The notes below the pieces were generated by a model. It saw only the letters and a program-made list of their open reading frames with translations. It had not been told where the DNA came from and made no database searches. DNA of 64,000 nt from the NCBI GenBank assembly GCA_964636895.1, contig CAZWUW010000002.1:1-64000 (forward strand), in the 5' to 3' direction. Below, in pieces: positions 9,337 through 18,745 of the stretch (the first letter of the stretch is position 1; each line of letters opens with the position of its first letter). The position numbers were made by a program, and so were the translations under genes. The stretch comes from CAZWUW01 sp964636895. GTDB lineage: Bacteria > Bacillota > Thermincolia > Thermincolales > CAZWUW01.

Positions 9337-11394
9337 ATGGAGCCCACGAGACAGGTATTATGGAACATTGATAACAGAATCCTAATGTATGTTTTTATGG
9401 CGGCAGCTCTAATTTTCTGTATAAACGGAATTTATGAACGAATAACTTTTTGGCGGTTGGGCCGGCAGGAAAAACGTACCGATAATTCGGTCCGCCGGGT
9501 GAAATCTATCCTGGCATATGGAATTGGCCACAAAAGAATTTTTCAGGAATCATTTCCCGGACTAATGCACGCAAGTATTTTTTACGGGTTTTTGATGCTG
9601 ACTATCGGTACTGCCGTAATTGCGGTCCAGGAAGATTTTGGGGTGCCCTTGTTTTATGGCAATGTTTATCTGGTATTGAGTTTCCTGATGGATTTGTTTG
9701 GTTTGCTGGCATTGATTGGAGTTATAATGGCGGCATACAGAAGATATGTAAAAAAACCAGAGCGCCTCGATAATAACCTTGATGATGCAGTTACGCTGTC
9801 TCTGTTATTTGTTATCCTGTTTACCGGCTTTGTTCTGGAAGGGCTTAGAATGTATGCTGCCGGTGATAACTGGGCAGGATGGTCGCCCGTCGGTCTCGCG
9901 TTTGCCGGATTGATAAAGGGCCTTGGTATTACCAGGTTTTCGGCCCAGTCGGCCCACGAGGTAATGTGGTGGGGACATATGTTACTGGCCTTTGGATTTA
10001 TCGCCTATTTACCCTTCTCAAAACTTTTTCATCTGCTGGTTTCGCCCTTAAATCAGTTTATGCGGTCTTTTGAACCCAAAGGTGCGTTGGTGCCGCTTGA
10101 CCTGGAAAACGAAGATATAGAACAGTTTGGGGTTAGTAAAATAGAAGAGTTTACCTGGAAACAACTGCTGGATACGGATGCCTGCGTCCGCTGCGGGCGG
10201 TGTCAGGATAGCTGCCCGGCTCACTTGAGTGGCAAGCCTTTGTCACCGAAAAAGCTTATTCAGGATATGAAGGCTCATCTGGCGGAAAAAGGCCCGGTGC
10301 TGGTAAAGCATAAACATAACGCTGATACCAAAAGTCAAATTGGGGTTTCGGCTTTACTGGCAGTGGATGGTGAAGCTGGCAATGAGATTATGGAAAAGAA
10401 TTTGATTGGTGATGTAATCGATGAGGAGACAGTCTGGGCTTGCACTACTTGCCGATCCTGCGAGGAGCTGTGTCCGGTATTTGTGGAACATGTCGGAAAA
10501 ACTGTTGACTTAAGACGCAACCTGGTGCTGATGGAAAGTAGTTTTTCGCCCGAAGTTCAGTTAGCCTTCAAGAATATGGAGAATAACGGCAACCCTTGGG
10601 GTGTCGGTTGGGCTACCAGGGCTGATTGGGCCAAAGAGCTGCAAGTGCCGGATAGCAACGATAATCAAAATGCGGAAGTCTTATACTGGGTAGGTTGTGC
10701 CGGTGCTTTTGATGAGCGAAACAAAAAGGTGGCTACAGCAATAGTGAAAATATTGCAGAAGGCGGGAGTTAATTTTGCCATCCTGGGTGCCGAGGAGAAG
10801 TGTTGCGGGGATTCTGCGAGACGGATGGGCAATGAATACTTGTTCCAGTCGCTGGCCCAGGAAAACATAGAAACCTTAAATAAGCATAATTTTAATACCA
10901 TCCTGACCCATTGCCCCCATTGTTATAATACTCTGAAAAACGAATACCCGCAGTTTGGCGGTAATTATAAAGTAATTCATCATACCGAGTACATCAGGCA
11001 GCTTATGGAAGCCGGCAGAATTCGACCCACAGTCGAGCTGGCACAAAAAGTAACTTACCATGACTCCTGTTATCTGGGTCGATATAACGAGATATATAGT
11101 GCGCCGCGCAGTATGCTGACTGCAATCCCCGGCATCAAACTGGTAGAAATGAGTAGTAACTTGGAAAAAAGCTTTTGCTGTGGAGCTGGTGGCGGCAGGA
11201 TGTGGATGGAAGAGACTATCGGCCAAAGGATAAACGTGATGCGGGCGGAACAGGCTTTGGAGCAGGAGCCGGAAGTAGTGGCTACAGCCTGTCCCTTCTG
11301 TTTGACTATGTTTGACGATGGGCTTAAGGTACTGGAAGGCGGGAATGAGATTAAGAGCATGGATCTGGCGGAACTGGTAGCGAACGCAATATGA
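9337..11394 (+). CDS. Membrane-bound ETF:menaquinone oxidoreductase-type Fe-S protein (EMO family)
   Basis: 685-aa fusion. Residues about 15-230 hold several membrane helices resembling the NarI/cytochrome b subunit. Two 4Fe-4S motifs follow ([12 protein letters not shown] near 285 and [12 protein letters not shown] near 365), then two CCG cysteine-rich domains of the HdrD/GlpC type ([15 protein letters not shown] and [13 protein letters not shown]). Such proteins next to etfBA are known to move electrons from ETF to menaquinone in the membrane, making the thermodynamically difficult acyl-CoA oxidation possible. GGGGAGGG is 6 bp before ATG 9337. The preceding in-frame GTG (9334) is too close to the ribosome binding site. 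Confidence 0.92.
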   Translation: MEPTRQVLWNIDNRILMYVFMAAALIFCINGIYERITFWRLGRQEKRTDNSVRRVKSILAYGIGHKRIFQESFPGLMHASIFYGFLMLTIGTAVIAVQEDFGVPLFYGNVYLVLSFLMDLFGLLALIGVIMAAYRRYVKKPERLDNNLDDAVTLSLLFVILFTGFVLEGLRMYAAGDNWAGWSPVGLAFAGLIKGLGITRFSAQSAHEVMWWGHMLLAFGFIAYLPFSKLFHLLVSPLNQFMRSFEPKGALVPLDLENEDIEQFGVSKIEEFTWKQLLDTDACVRCGRCQDSCPAHLSGKPLSPKKLIQDMKAHLAEKGPVLVKHKHNADTKSQIGVSALLAVDGEAGNEIMEKNLIGDVIDEETVWACTTCRSCEELCPVFVEHVGKTVDLRRNLVLMESSFSPEVQLAFKNMENNGNPWGVGWATRADWAKELQVPDSNDNQNAEVLYWVGCAGAFDERNKKVATAIVKILQKAGVNFAILGAEEKCCGDSARRMGNEYLFQSLAQENIETLNKHNFNTILTHCPHCYNTLKNEYPQFGGNYKVIHHTEYIRQLMEAGRIRPTVELAQKVTYHDSCYLGRYNEIYSAPRSMLTAIPGIKLVEMSSNLEKSFCCGAGGGRMWMEETIGQRINVMRAEQALEQEPEVVATACPFCLTMFDDGLKVLEGGNEIKSMDLAELVANAI

Positions 11395-11410
11395 ACGGAG
11401 GTGTACAGTT

Positions 11411-12625
11411 ATGAACGAGGTTGTGATTGCAAGTGCCGTAAGGACGCCGGTAGGCAGTTTTGGGGGGGGGTTAAGTACGGTTTTAGCCGTTGACCTGGGC
11501 GCACTGGTAATTGCTGAAGCCATAAATAGAGCGGGGATTGTGCCCGGTCAGGTGGAGGAGGTTATCATGGGTAATGTGCTGCAGGCCGGTCTGGGCCAGA
11601 ATCCGGCCCGCCAGGCGGCGGTTAAGGCGGGGCTTCCTTTCGAAGTGCCGGCCTGGACCCTTAACAAGGTTTGCGGCTCAGGATTGAAGGCTGTTAATAC
11701 AGCTATGCAGATTATTGCGAGTGGTGACGCGGATATTGTTGTGGCAGGCGGTATGGAGAACATGAGCCAGGCCCCGTACCTGCTTAAAAAAGCCCGAAAC
11801 GGTTTTAGGATGGGTAATGAAAGTGTTGTGGACGAAATGATTAATGACGGTCTTTGGTGTGCATTTAATGACATTCACATGGGGACAACGGCAGAGAATA
11901 TTGCCGAACAATATCATATTAGCCGTGAGGAACAGGACAAATTTGCCTATGAGAGCCAGTTAAAGGCTGCCAAAGCTGCCGGTCAGGGCAAATTCCGGGC
12001 GGAAATCGTGTCTGTGCCGGTGCCTGGGAAAAAAGGTGAAGTCAGGTATGTGGAAAATGATGAATATATTCGTTTTGGCGTAAACCTTGAACAAATTGCT
12101 AAAGTGCGGTCGGCGTTCAAGGAAGGCGGCACTATAACCGCTGCCAATTCATCAGGGATCAATGACGGCGCAGCCGCCTTTGTCATCATGGGCCGGCAAA
12201 AAGCAGAAGAACTGGGCATCAAGCCGCTTGCGTTAATTAAAGCCCATGCCTCAGCCGGGGTGGATCCTTCCGTGATGGGGCTGGGTCCGGTGCCGGCTTC
12301 CCGCATAGCGCTGGACAAAGCTGGCCTAAGTGTTGCCGATATTGATCTGGTGGAAGCCAATGAGGCCTTTGCTTCCCAAGCGCTGGTGGTTTGCCGGGAA
12401 TTGGGTTTTGATATGAGCAAGGTAAATGTTAACGGCGGCGCCATTGCTTTGGGACATCCTATAGGCGCCAGCGGTGCTCGGGTGTTGGTCACACTGCTGC
12501 ATGAGCTTAAACTGACCAGTGGTCGCTATGGTTTGGCTACTCTTTGCATTGGCGGCGGTCAGGGTGTGGCGATGGTGGTGGAAAACCTGACAAGTCAATA
12601 TGTTACTGCAAAAGCAGTCAGCTAG
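11411..12625 (+). CDS. Acetyl-CoA C-acetyltransferase (thiolase)
   Basis: 404-aa thiolase II. Visible are the N-terminal signature [13 protein letters not shown], the acyl-accepting cysteine in [12 protein letters not shown] (about residue 89), the histidine in [14 protein letters not shown], and the second cysteine in [14 protein letters not shown]. It cleaves acetoacetyl-CoA (made by AacS from acetoacetate) into two acetyl-CoA, closing the leucine pathway. ACGGAGGTG is spaced 7 bp from the ATG. Confidence 0.95.
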   Translation: MNEVVIASAVRTPVGSFGGGLSTVLAVDLGALVIAEAINRAGIVPGQVEEVIMGNVLQAGLGQNPARQAAVKAGLPFEVPAWTLNKVCGSGLKAVNTAMQIIASGDADIVVAGGMENMSQAPYLLKKARNGFRMGNESVVDEMINDGLWCAFNDIHMGTTAENIAEQYHISREEQDKFAYESQLKAAKAAGQGKFRAEIVSVPVPGKKGEVRYVENDEYIRFGVNLEQIAKVRSAFKEGGTITAANSSGINDGAAAFVIMGRQKAEELGIKPLALIKAHASAGVDPSVMGLGPVPASRIALDKAGLSVADIDLVEANEAFASQALVVCRELGFDMSKVNVNGGAIALGHPIGASGARVLVTLLHELKLTSGRYGLATLCIGGGQGVAMVVENLTSQYVTAKAVS

Positions 12626-12641
12626 AGAAGGGGTGTGGGTT

Positions 12642-12965
12642 ATGGGGACGCATAGTGATTTAACTTACCTTTGGCATCTGTGTAAAGGTTTGAAGAGCAG
12701 AGCAGAATATATCCCCAATAACGTAGAAAGTCATTATCACATCAGCAGTAACCAGAAGAGCTCAGCCAAGAAGGCAATTACCTGGTTGCTGTCTAAAGCC
12801 CCTCACACAGCTGAGGAAATTGCAGACCATTTTGAAATGTCACCGTGTTTAATTACTCATTTGCTGGAGGAGTTAAAGGACGCTAATTGTGTGATCAAAG
12901 AATCTGTGCGCTCAAACAGGTACATATTGAAAGAATTTAAACATAGGGAAGGTGAGGTATCGTGA
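12642..12965 (+). CDS. Small winged-helix-like protein within the operon
   Basis: About 107 aa, no firm family. Residues about 38-90 (SSAKKAITWLLSKAPHTAEEIADHFEMSPCLITHLLEELKDANCV) have the pattern of an ArsR-like winged helix, and a basic tail follows. The frame is open further upstream, overlapping the thiolase gene, but ATG 12642 has AAGGGG upstream and no overlap. The stop codon overlaps the GTG of the biotin carboxylase gene by 4 nt, showing translational coupling. A DNA-binding protein between the thiolase and carboxylase genes could be a local regulator; this is inference. Confidence 0.65.
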   Translation: MGTHSDLTYLWHLCKGLKSRAEYIPNNVESHYHISSNQKSSAKKAITWLLSKAPHTAEEIADHFEMSPCLITHLLEELKDANCVIKESVRSNRYILKEFKHREGEVS

Positions 12966-14311
12966 TAAAGAAAGTCCTGATTGCTAACCGGGGGGAAATC
13001 GCTGCCAGGATAATGAAGACCTGCCGCAAGATGGGGATTAAAACAGTTGCTGTGTATTCTGATGCGGATGCAACAGCCCTGCATACAGGTATGGCTGATG
13101 AGGCTTACAATATCGGCCCGCCGCCGGTAGCCCAGAGTTATCTGAATATTAATCGCATAATAGAAATTGCCGGAGAAACCGGTACTGATGCCATTCATCC
13201 TGGGTACGGGCTACTTTCTGAAAATCCGCAATTTGCTCGTCGTTGTGAGCAAGCCGGAATAATATTCATTGGGCCGGACCCGGAAGTAATAGAAAAAATG
13301 GGCGGCAAAATCCAGGCCCGGGAAATCATGCGAGCAGCCGGGGTGCCGGTGGTGCCGGGTTATGAAGAAAGTATCACCGATGTCGAGGAGGCCAAGGTTT
13401 CGGCAGCCAGGCTGGGTTATCCGGTTATGATAAAGGCCAGCGCCGGAGGCGGTGGTATCGGAATGCAGATTGTATATAGTGATAATGAGTTGGCAGAAGC
13501 CATGAATATGTGCCAGGGCAGGGCCAAAGCATATTTCGGCGATGGCTCGGTGTATATGGAAAAATATATCGCTAACCCAAGGCATATTGAGGTGCAGGTG
13601 CTGGCAGATAAATACGGGAATGTGATTCACCTTTTTGAAAGAGAATGTTCAATCCAGCGGCGGCATCAAAAGGTTATTGAGGAAGCCCCCTCTGTTTTTG
13701 TGGACCCCGAACTGCGGCAAAGGCTGGGGGAAGTGGCGGTGCGGGCTGCCAGCGCCATTAATTACAGCAATGCGGGCACGGTAGAGTTCCTGATGGACCA
13801 GGATAAGAATTTCTACTTCCTAGAGATGAACACCAGGCTTCAGGTAGAGCACCCGATTACAGAGATAATTACCGGTTTTGACCTGGTCGAAGAGCAGATT
13901 CTCATTGCCGCCGGGAAACGATTGACCGGTGAATGCGGCAAAAGGGAAATTAGCGGCCATGCCATCGAATGCCGGATTTATGCCGAAGACCCGCTGACCT
14001 TCCTGCCGGCACCGGGTAAAATTACCGGTCTGCAGCTGCCGGAAGGGGATAACGTGCGAAATGACTGCGGTGTTTGTGTGGGGTACAATGTAACTCCTTA
14101 TTATGACCCCATGCTAGGTAAGCTTATCACCTGGGGGGCCACCCGGGATGAGGCCATTGTCAGGATGCTTAAGGCGCTAAAAGATTTTCAGATTGATGGG
14201 CTTAAGGTGAACATTCCGGCATTGATTGATATTTTATCACATCCGGAGTTTAAAGCTGGGAATATTCATACTAATTTCATTGAGCAAATATTAAAAAAGG
14301 GGGTTTCTTAA
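12962..14311 (+). CDS. Biotin carboxylase subunit of acyl-CoA (methylcrotonyl-CoA) carboxylase
   Basis: 449-aa biotin carboxylase, the AccC length. It starts IKKVLIANRGEIAARI and shows the ATP-grasp glycine loop KASAGGGGIGMQ, the catalytic region ECSIQRRHQKVIEEAPS, and EMNTRLQVEHPITE (biotin carboxyl transfer). It carboxylates the biotin on the separate carrier protein encoded just downstream. Unlike eukaryotic MccA, the carrier domain is not fused. The HMG-CoA lyase and enoyl-CoA hydratase neighbours support methylcrotonyl-CoA as the final substrate; propionyl-CoA cannot be ruled out by this subunit alone. It starts with GTG overlapping the previous stop. Confidence 0.92.
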   Translation: MIKKVLIANRGEIAARIMKTCRKMGIKTVAVYSDADATALHTGMADEAYNIGPPPVAQSYLNINRIIEIAGETGTDAIHPGYGLLSENPQFARRCEQAGIIFIGPDPEVIEKMGGKIQAREIMRAAGVPVVPGYEESITDVEEAKVSAARLGYPVMIKASAGGGGIGMQIVYSDNELAEAMNMCQGRAKAYFGDGSVYMEKYIANPRHIEVQVLADKYGNVIHLFERECSIQRRHQKVIEEAPSVFVDPELRQRLGEVAVRAASAINYSNAGTVEFLMDQDKNFYFLEMNTRLQVEHPITEIITGFDLVEEQILIAAGKRLTGECGKREISGHAIECRIYAEDPLTFLPAPGKITGLQLPEGDNVRNDCGVCVGYNVTPYYDPMLGKLITWGATRDEAIVRMLKALKDFQIDGLKVNIPALIDILSHPEFKAGNIHTNFIEQILKKGVS

Positions 14312-14312
14312 C

Positions 14313-14525
14313 ATGCAAGAGATTACTGCAAATATGGCCGGAATGGTGTTGAAACTATTGGTGAACCCAGGTGATGTGGTAAACAGTGGTCAGGACCTGG
14401 TAATTATTGAGTCCATGAAAATGGAAGTGCCTATATCAGCTATTAACGGTGGTACGGTGAAAGAGATGAAGGTAAATATCGGTGACTTTGTAAACGAGGG
14501 CGATCTCATGCTCGTAATTGAATAG
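14313..14525 (+). CDS. Biotin carboxyl carrier protein (biotinyl domain only)
   Basis: 70-aa protein consisting of a single biotinyl/lipoyl domain. The biotinylated lysine lies in IESMKMEVPI, with the usual LLVNPGDVVNSGQDLVI strand before it and VNIGDFVNEGDLMLVIE after. It carries CO2 from the biotin carboxylase to the carboxyltransferase encoded at 16240. AAAGGGGG precedes the ATG, which is 1 bp after the carboxylase stop. Confidence 0.93.
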   Translation: MQEITANMAGMVLKLLVNPGDVVNSGQDLVIIESMKMEVPISAINGGTVKEMKVNIGDFVNEGDLMLVIE

Positions 14526-14538
14526 CGGGGTGAAGACA

Positions 14539-15435
14539 GTGTTTGATGGACTGCCGCAAAGAGCAAAGATTGTTGAGGTGGGGATGCGGGATGGCCTCCA
14601 GAATGAAAAAGAATTCATCCAGACCAGGGAAAAAGTGCAGCTGATCAATATGCTTTCCCGGACTGGGCTAGAGCATATTGAAATGACTTCCTTTGTCAGC
14701 CCCAAATGGATCCCTCAGCTGGCTGACAGCCTGGAGGTAGCTACCACGGTTAACCGTGAGGACGGGATTACATACACGGCGCTGGTGCCAAACATTAAGG
14801 GACTGGATATTGCGAAGCGGGCAGACTTGCAGGAAATAGCCTTTTTTTTATCGGCCAGCGAAAGCCATAGCAAAAGAAATATCAACAAATCGGTTGAGGA
14901 AGCGCTGGCTGCCGGGGCAGATGTAATTAAAGCCGCGTTGTTGCATGGGATGGAGGTCAGAGTTTATCTTTCCACCGTTTTTGGATGTCCTTTTGACGGG
15001 CCGACAGACCGGCATAAAGTGTTGGAAATATGCCGAGAGCTTTTAAATCAGGGTGCCTATGAGGTATCCATCAGCGATACCACTGGGGTGGCAAATCCCA
15101 GGCAGGTTGCTGAGGTAGTTTGCTTCCTGGCCGGCTATATTGGTTTAAAACAGCTTGCCGTACATTTCCACGATACCAGAGGCAGCGGTCTGGCTAATGC
15201 ATTAGTTGCCCTACAGTGCGGGGTGACTACTTTTGACAGCAGTTTCGGGGGTTTGGGGGGCTGTCCCTTTGCTCCCGGTGCGTCGGGAAATATCGCTACA
15301 GAAGATTTGATTTATATGTTTCACAGTATGGGCGTGGAAACCGGAGTTGACCTTAATAAACTGGCTGAGTGCAGTAAATATGCCCAACGCTTGCTTGGTC
15401 GCACATTACCTGGCAAATACCTGCAGACCTGTTAG
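14539..15435 (+). CDS. Hydroxymethylglutaryl-CoA lyase
   Basis: About 298 aa, TIM-barrel HMGL family. Diagnostic motifs are VGMRDGLQNE (substrate-binding Arg-Asp), ISDTTGVANP, the metal-binding histidines in AVHFHDTRGSG, and the catalytic cysteine loop GGLGGCPFAPGASGN. It splits HMG-CoA into acetyl-CoA and acetoacetate, the last committed step of leucine breakdown. The frame is open from a TTG at 14518 inside the carrier gene, but GTG 14539 follows GCGGGGTGAAG at good spacing and begins next to the conserved N-terminus. Confidence 0.94.
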   Translation: MFDGLPQRAKIVEVGMRDGLQNEKEFIQTREKVQLINMLSRTGLEHIEMTSFVSPKWIPQLADSLEVATTVNREDGITYTALVPNIKGLDIAKRADLQEIAFFLSASESHSKRNINKSVEEALAAGADVIKAALLHGMEVRVYLSTVFGCPFDGPTDRHKVLEICRELLNQGAYEVSISDTTGVANPRQVAEVVCFLAGYIGLKQLAVHFHDTRGSGLANALVALQCGVTTFDSSFGGLGGCPFAPGASGNIATEDLIYMFHSMGVETGVDLNKLAECSKYAQRLLGRTLPGKYLQTC

Positions 15436-15457
15436 GTTGTGAGGAGGTGAATGTTTG

Positions 15458-16237
15458 ATGCATGAAGGGCTACTTGTTGATTACCGGGGCTATACTTGCC
15501 TGATTACCCTAAACCGTCCTGAGCAGATGAACTCCCTAAATTTTCCCACATTGCTGGCATTGCAAAAACTTGTCCGGGAAATCCGCTTTAATCCTCAGGT
15601 CAGGACGGTAATTATTACCGGGGCCGGCGCTAAGGCCTTTTCAGCCGGGGCTGATTTAAAGGAGCGGGCCGGCATGAGCCAGCTGCAAGTGAAGGAGTTT
15701 ATCCATACCATTCGCAATACATTTACGGATATAGAAAACTTGCCGGTACCAGTTATCGCTGCAGTAAATGGCATAGCTCTGGGCGGGGGCACGGAGTTGG
15801 CTCTGGCCTGTGATATCAGGCTTGCCGGTGAAGCAGTGGTCATGGGTCTGACCGAAGTAACGCTGGGAGTAATCCCGGGTGCAGGGGGGACGCAGAGATT
15901 GGCGAGGCTGGTAGGCAAAGGCTTGGCTAAAGAGCTTATTCTTACCGGGCAGCGGGTTAATGCTGTCAAAGCGCTGGAAATTGGCTTGGTTAACCGAGTA
16001 ATGGCTACGGATACGTTGCTGGACACAGCATTGGAAATGGCGGAACAGATTAATGAAAATGCTCCCATTGCTGTGCAACAGGCCAAGTTTGCTATTAATC
16101 AGGGTACTGGAGTAGATTTACAAACCGGTCTTAGCATTGAAACCAAGGCGTATGAAATATGCTTGTCTACTCAAGACCGATTGGAAGGCCTTGCGGCTTT
16201 TAGGGAAAAACGCAAACCACAATATAAGGGGGAATAA
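15458..16237 (+). CDS. Enoyl-CoA hydratase (probable 3-methylglutaconyl-CoA hydratase)
   Basis: 259-aa crotonase-fold enzyme. The oxyanion-hole segments GAKAFSAGADLKER and NGIALGGGTELALACD are visible, and VTLGVIPGAGGTQRLARLVG carries the second catalytic region. Between carboxylase and HMG-CoA lyase genes it most likely hydrates 3-methylglutaconyl-CoA to HMG-CoA, as AUH-type enzymes do. AGGAGGTG lies 8 bp before ATG 15458; the in-frame TTG three bases earlier is less likely. Confidence 0.92.
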   Translation: MHEGLLVDYRGYTCLITLNRPEQMNSLNFPTLLALQKLVREIRFNPQVRTVIITGAGAKAFSAGADLKERAGMSQLQVKEFIHTIRNTFTDIENLPVPVIAAVNGIALGGGTELALACDIRLAGEAVVMGLTEVTLGVIPGAGGTQRLARLVGKGLAKELILTGQRVNAVKALEIGLVNRVMATDTLLDTALEMAEQINENAPIAVQQAKFAINQGTGVDLQTGLSIETKAYEICLSTQDRLEGLAAFREKRKPQYKGE

Positions 16238-16239
16238 GA

Positions 16240-17808
16240 ATGGCCATCAAAGAAGAGGTCCTTGCCATAGATGAAGAACCTAAGACCATTAATGAAATAC
16301 TGCTGGAAAGGCTGACCGAGGTTAAGCAAGGCGGTGCTGAGAAATACCACAAAAGCGCCAAAGAAGATGGTAAACTTTTTGTTCGCGAACGTTTGAAGCT
16401 ATTGTTGGATGAAAACATAGAATGCGAGGACGGCCTATGGGCTAATTGGCTGGCCGGTAACCTGCCGGCAGACGGGGTTGTTTGCGGTACAGGGACTATA
16501 AACGGTCAGAAGGTCTGCTTTATGGCCAATGACTCTACGGTCAAGGCCGGTTCCTGGGGTTGGCGGACGGTGGAAAAAATCATCCGTATTCAGGAAACCG
16601 CACTCAAGCTGAAGGTGCCAATGTTGTATGTGGTGGATTCCGCCGGGGCGAGAATTACCGACCAGATTGAAATGTTTCCTGGTCGCCGGGGGGCCGGTCG
16701 AATTTTCTATAATCAGGTCAAAATGTCCGGGCATATCCCCCAAGTGTGTTTGCTTTTTGGTCCGTCAGCTGCAGGCGGCGCATATATCCCTGCATTTTGT
16801 GACATCGTCATTATGGTTGAGAAAAACGCCAGTATGTACTTAGGCTCACCGCGGATGGCGGAGATGGTCATCGGCGAAAAAGTCAGTCTGGAGGAGATGG
16901 GTGGCGCTAGGATGCACTGCAGTATAAGCGGCTGTGGTGATGTGCTAGCTCAAACTGAGGAAGAAGCGATTAGTTTGGCTAGGAAATACCTGAGCTATTT
17001 CCCGCCTAATTTTAAAAACCTGCCTGTTTTGATAAAGGCAAAACTGCCGGTGCCTGGACGTAGCCTGGAGGAAATCGTACCGCTAGATCAGAACACAGCT
17101 TTTGATATGTATGAATTTATCAACCGATTGATTGATGAAGGCAGTTTTTTTGAGATGAAAAAGCTTTTTGCCCAGGAAATTGTTACCGGCTTTGCCCGTA
17201 TCGGTGGCCGGGCTGTGGGTATTTTGGCCAATCAGCCCAGGGTAAAGGGTGGGGTGTTGTTTGTTGATTCAGCCGATAAGGCTACCAGGTTTATTACCCT
17301 TTGTGACGCCTTTAATATCCCGCTCCTGTTTCTGATGGATGTGCCCGGTTTTATGATTGGTACTAAAGTTGAGCGTGCAGGCATTATCAGGCACGGCGCC
17401 AAGCTAATTTGTGCCATGTCCGAGGCTACAGTGCCTAAGATTTCTGTAGTTGTTCGAAAGGCCTATGGTGCCGGCTTATACGCTATGTGCGGTCCGGCTT
17501 TTGAACCTGATTGCTGCCTGGCTTTGCCTACGGCGCAGATTGCCGTAATGGGTCCGGAGGCCGCTGTCAATGCCGTATATAATAATAAGATCATGGCTTT
17601 GGAAGAACCGGAAAGGTCGGCATTTGTCGAGGAAAAGCGTCAGGAATACAGGGAGGATATAGATATTTACCGCTTAGCCTCGGAATTGGTTATTGATGGA
17701 GTGGTGCCGGCCAATAATTTGCGCGCAGAGCTTATTACCCGGTATGCTTCTTATGCCTCAAAGGAAATGGTTTTTTCGGAACGAAAACATGCAGTAACAC
17801 CGGTATGA
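16240..17808 (+). CDS. Acyl-CoA carboxylase carboxyltransferase subunit (methylcrotonyl-CoA carboxylase beta)
   Basis: 522-aa carboxyltransferase with both crotonase-like halves. The N half has YVVDSAGARITDQIEMFPGR and FGPSAAGGAYIPAFCD; the C half has GILANQPRVKGGVLFVDSADKATRF, LMDVPGFMIGTKVERAGIIRHGA and RKAYGAGLYAMCGPAFEPD. It moves CO2 from biotin to an acyl-CoA. The internal YLGSPRMAEMVIGEKVSLEEMGG resembles methylcrotonyl-CoA carboxylase beta, which agrees with the neighbours. It is the partner of the genes at 12962 and 14313. The ATG is 3 bp after the hydratase stop. Confidence 0.92.
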   Translation: MAIKEEVLAIDEEPKTINEILLERLTEVKQGGAEKYHKSAKEDGKLFVRERLKLLLDENIECEDGLWANWLAGNLPADGVVCGTGTINGQKVCFMANDSTVKAGSWGWRTVEKIIRIQETALKLKVPMLYVVDSAGARITDQIEMFPGRRGAGRIFYNQVKMSGHIPQVCLLFGPSAAGGAYIPAFCDIVIMVEKNASMYLGSPRMAEMVIGEKVSLEEMGGARMHCSISGCGDVLAQTEEEAISLARKYLSYFPPNFKNLPVLIKAKLPVPGRSLEEIVPLDQNTAFDMYEFINRLIDEGSFFEMKKLFAQEIVTGFARIGGRAVGILANQPRVKGGVLFVDSADKATRFITLCDAFNIPLLFLMDVPGFMIGTKVERAGIIRHGAKLICAMSEATVPKISVVVRKAYGAGLYAMCGPAFEPDCCLALPTAQIAVMGPEAAVNAVYNNKIMALEEPERSAFVEEKRQEYREDIDIYRLASELVIDGVVPANNLRAELITRYASYASKEMVFSERKHAVTPV

Positions 17809-17836
17809 AAATTATTCCAATTGGAGGTAGGCCAAT

Positions 17837-18349
17837 ATGGAAAGCATTAAGGACTTGAGTCGGGAAGAATTATTGGCTTTTGTTGTAGATATGTCTAAGC
17901 GCTGGCTGGCTCACGACGGTCTATGGTTCCAAGCGGCCGAAGAAAAATATGGTATGGAGGCAGCAGTTGAACTTGACCGCATGGCCTGGGAGAAATTTAC
18001 CGTAATAGAGGCAAGTCGGATTATGAAATTTCTTGGCATGCCCAATGACGGCGGTTTACCATCTTTGGCTAAGGCACTGCAGTTTAGATTGTACTCTGCG
18101 ATAAATGAGCAAGAAATAGTTTGGGTTAATCATAACAAGCTGGTTTTTCGGATGAACAACTGTCGGGTGCAGGCGGCCCGCAAGAGAAAAGAAATGCCGG
18201 AATTTCCCTGCAAGTCTGTGGGCATCGTGGAATACAGCGGTTTTGCCAGGACTATTGACCCTAGAATAAAAACTAAATGCATCACCTGCCCCCCTGACGA
18301 GCACCCTAATGAATATTATTGTGCATGGGAATTTACTTTAGAAGAATAA
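17837..18349 (+). CDS. DUF6125-like cysteine-containing protein
   Basis: 170-aa soluble protein, last gene of the operon, 28 bp after the carboxyltransferase gene and preceded by TTGGAGG. The helical N-terminus has MSKRWLAHDGLWFQAAEEKYG, and the C-terminus contains TKCITCPPDEHPNEYYCAWEF. The pattern matches proteins annotated as DUF6125, distantly similar to the L-2-amino-thiazoline-4-carboxylate hydrolase fold. The CxxCPPD motif could bind a metal or act as a thiol site. No function is known, and its place in this operon is the only clue. Confidence 0.7.
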   Translation: MESIKDLSREELLAFVVDMSKRWLAHDGLWFQAAEEKYGMEAAVELDRMAWEKFTVIEASRIMKFLGMPNDGGLPSLAKALQFRLYSAINEQEIVWVNHNKLVFRMNNCRVQAARKRKEMPEFPCKSVGIVEYSGFARTIDPRIKTKCITCPPDEHPNEYYCAWEFTLEE

Positions 18350-18366
18350 TGTTTGTTTTATGTTAG

Positions 18367-18404
18367 AAAATATCCCCTGGTCTGCTCCGGGGGATATTTT
18401 TTGT
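18367..18404 (+). terminator. Terminator of the leucine/isovalerate operon
   Basis: AAAATATCCCC (18367-18377) pairs with GGGGGATATTTT, followed by TT. It ends a 13.8-kb transcription unit that starts at the -24/-12 promoter at 4553. Confidence 0.88.
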
Positions 18405-18745
18405 GCTTTATTACTTTACATCCCTCAAACGTCAAATGAAGGTAATTTATATTACCAAACCCTTGATTTGCATGGATTTTAGTACATATTGATTTCCCCC
18501 AATGGTATTTAATTAACGGTAACGAAAAAATGACTGTAAATACTTAAAATTGGCCAAAGAGAGCCAAAATTCGGCTATTGGCCATATTTTATTGCGATAT
18601 ACTATGCTATTGTGTAGTATGTAACTTAAGTATTTATTGGCGTAAGTACAAAAATGAATTAAGGGGGGCGGTATAGCTCAGGATCAAAAAGTATAGCAAG
18701 AAAAATATTATTAAAGCAATAATTTACCAAAGGAGGTTTAAAGAA
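18405..18745. other. Intergenic control region before the symporter operon
   Basis: About 340 bp without a gene. It contains TTGGC/GCCAA inverted repeat arms (18550-18567), similar in sequence to the pair at 1840-1865, and a second TTGGCC at 18578. A GG-GC pair near 18580-18595 has 12 instead of 10 nt between, so no proper sigma-54 promoter is called. AGGAGG at 18732 serves the DUF485 gene. Confidence 0.4.

Noticed and set aside
18578..18596. Possible sigma-54 promoter before the DUF485 gene (TTGGCC ... TTGCG)
   Set aside because: The GG and GC pairs are 12 nt apart instead of 10, a spacing sigma-54 does not accept.
18661..18700. GGGGGCGGTATAGCTCAGG looks like the 5' half of a tRNA
   Set aside because: No anticodon arm, TPsiC arm or acceptor 3' strand follows; the similarity is limited to the D-arm-like words.
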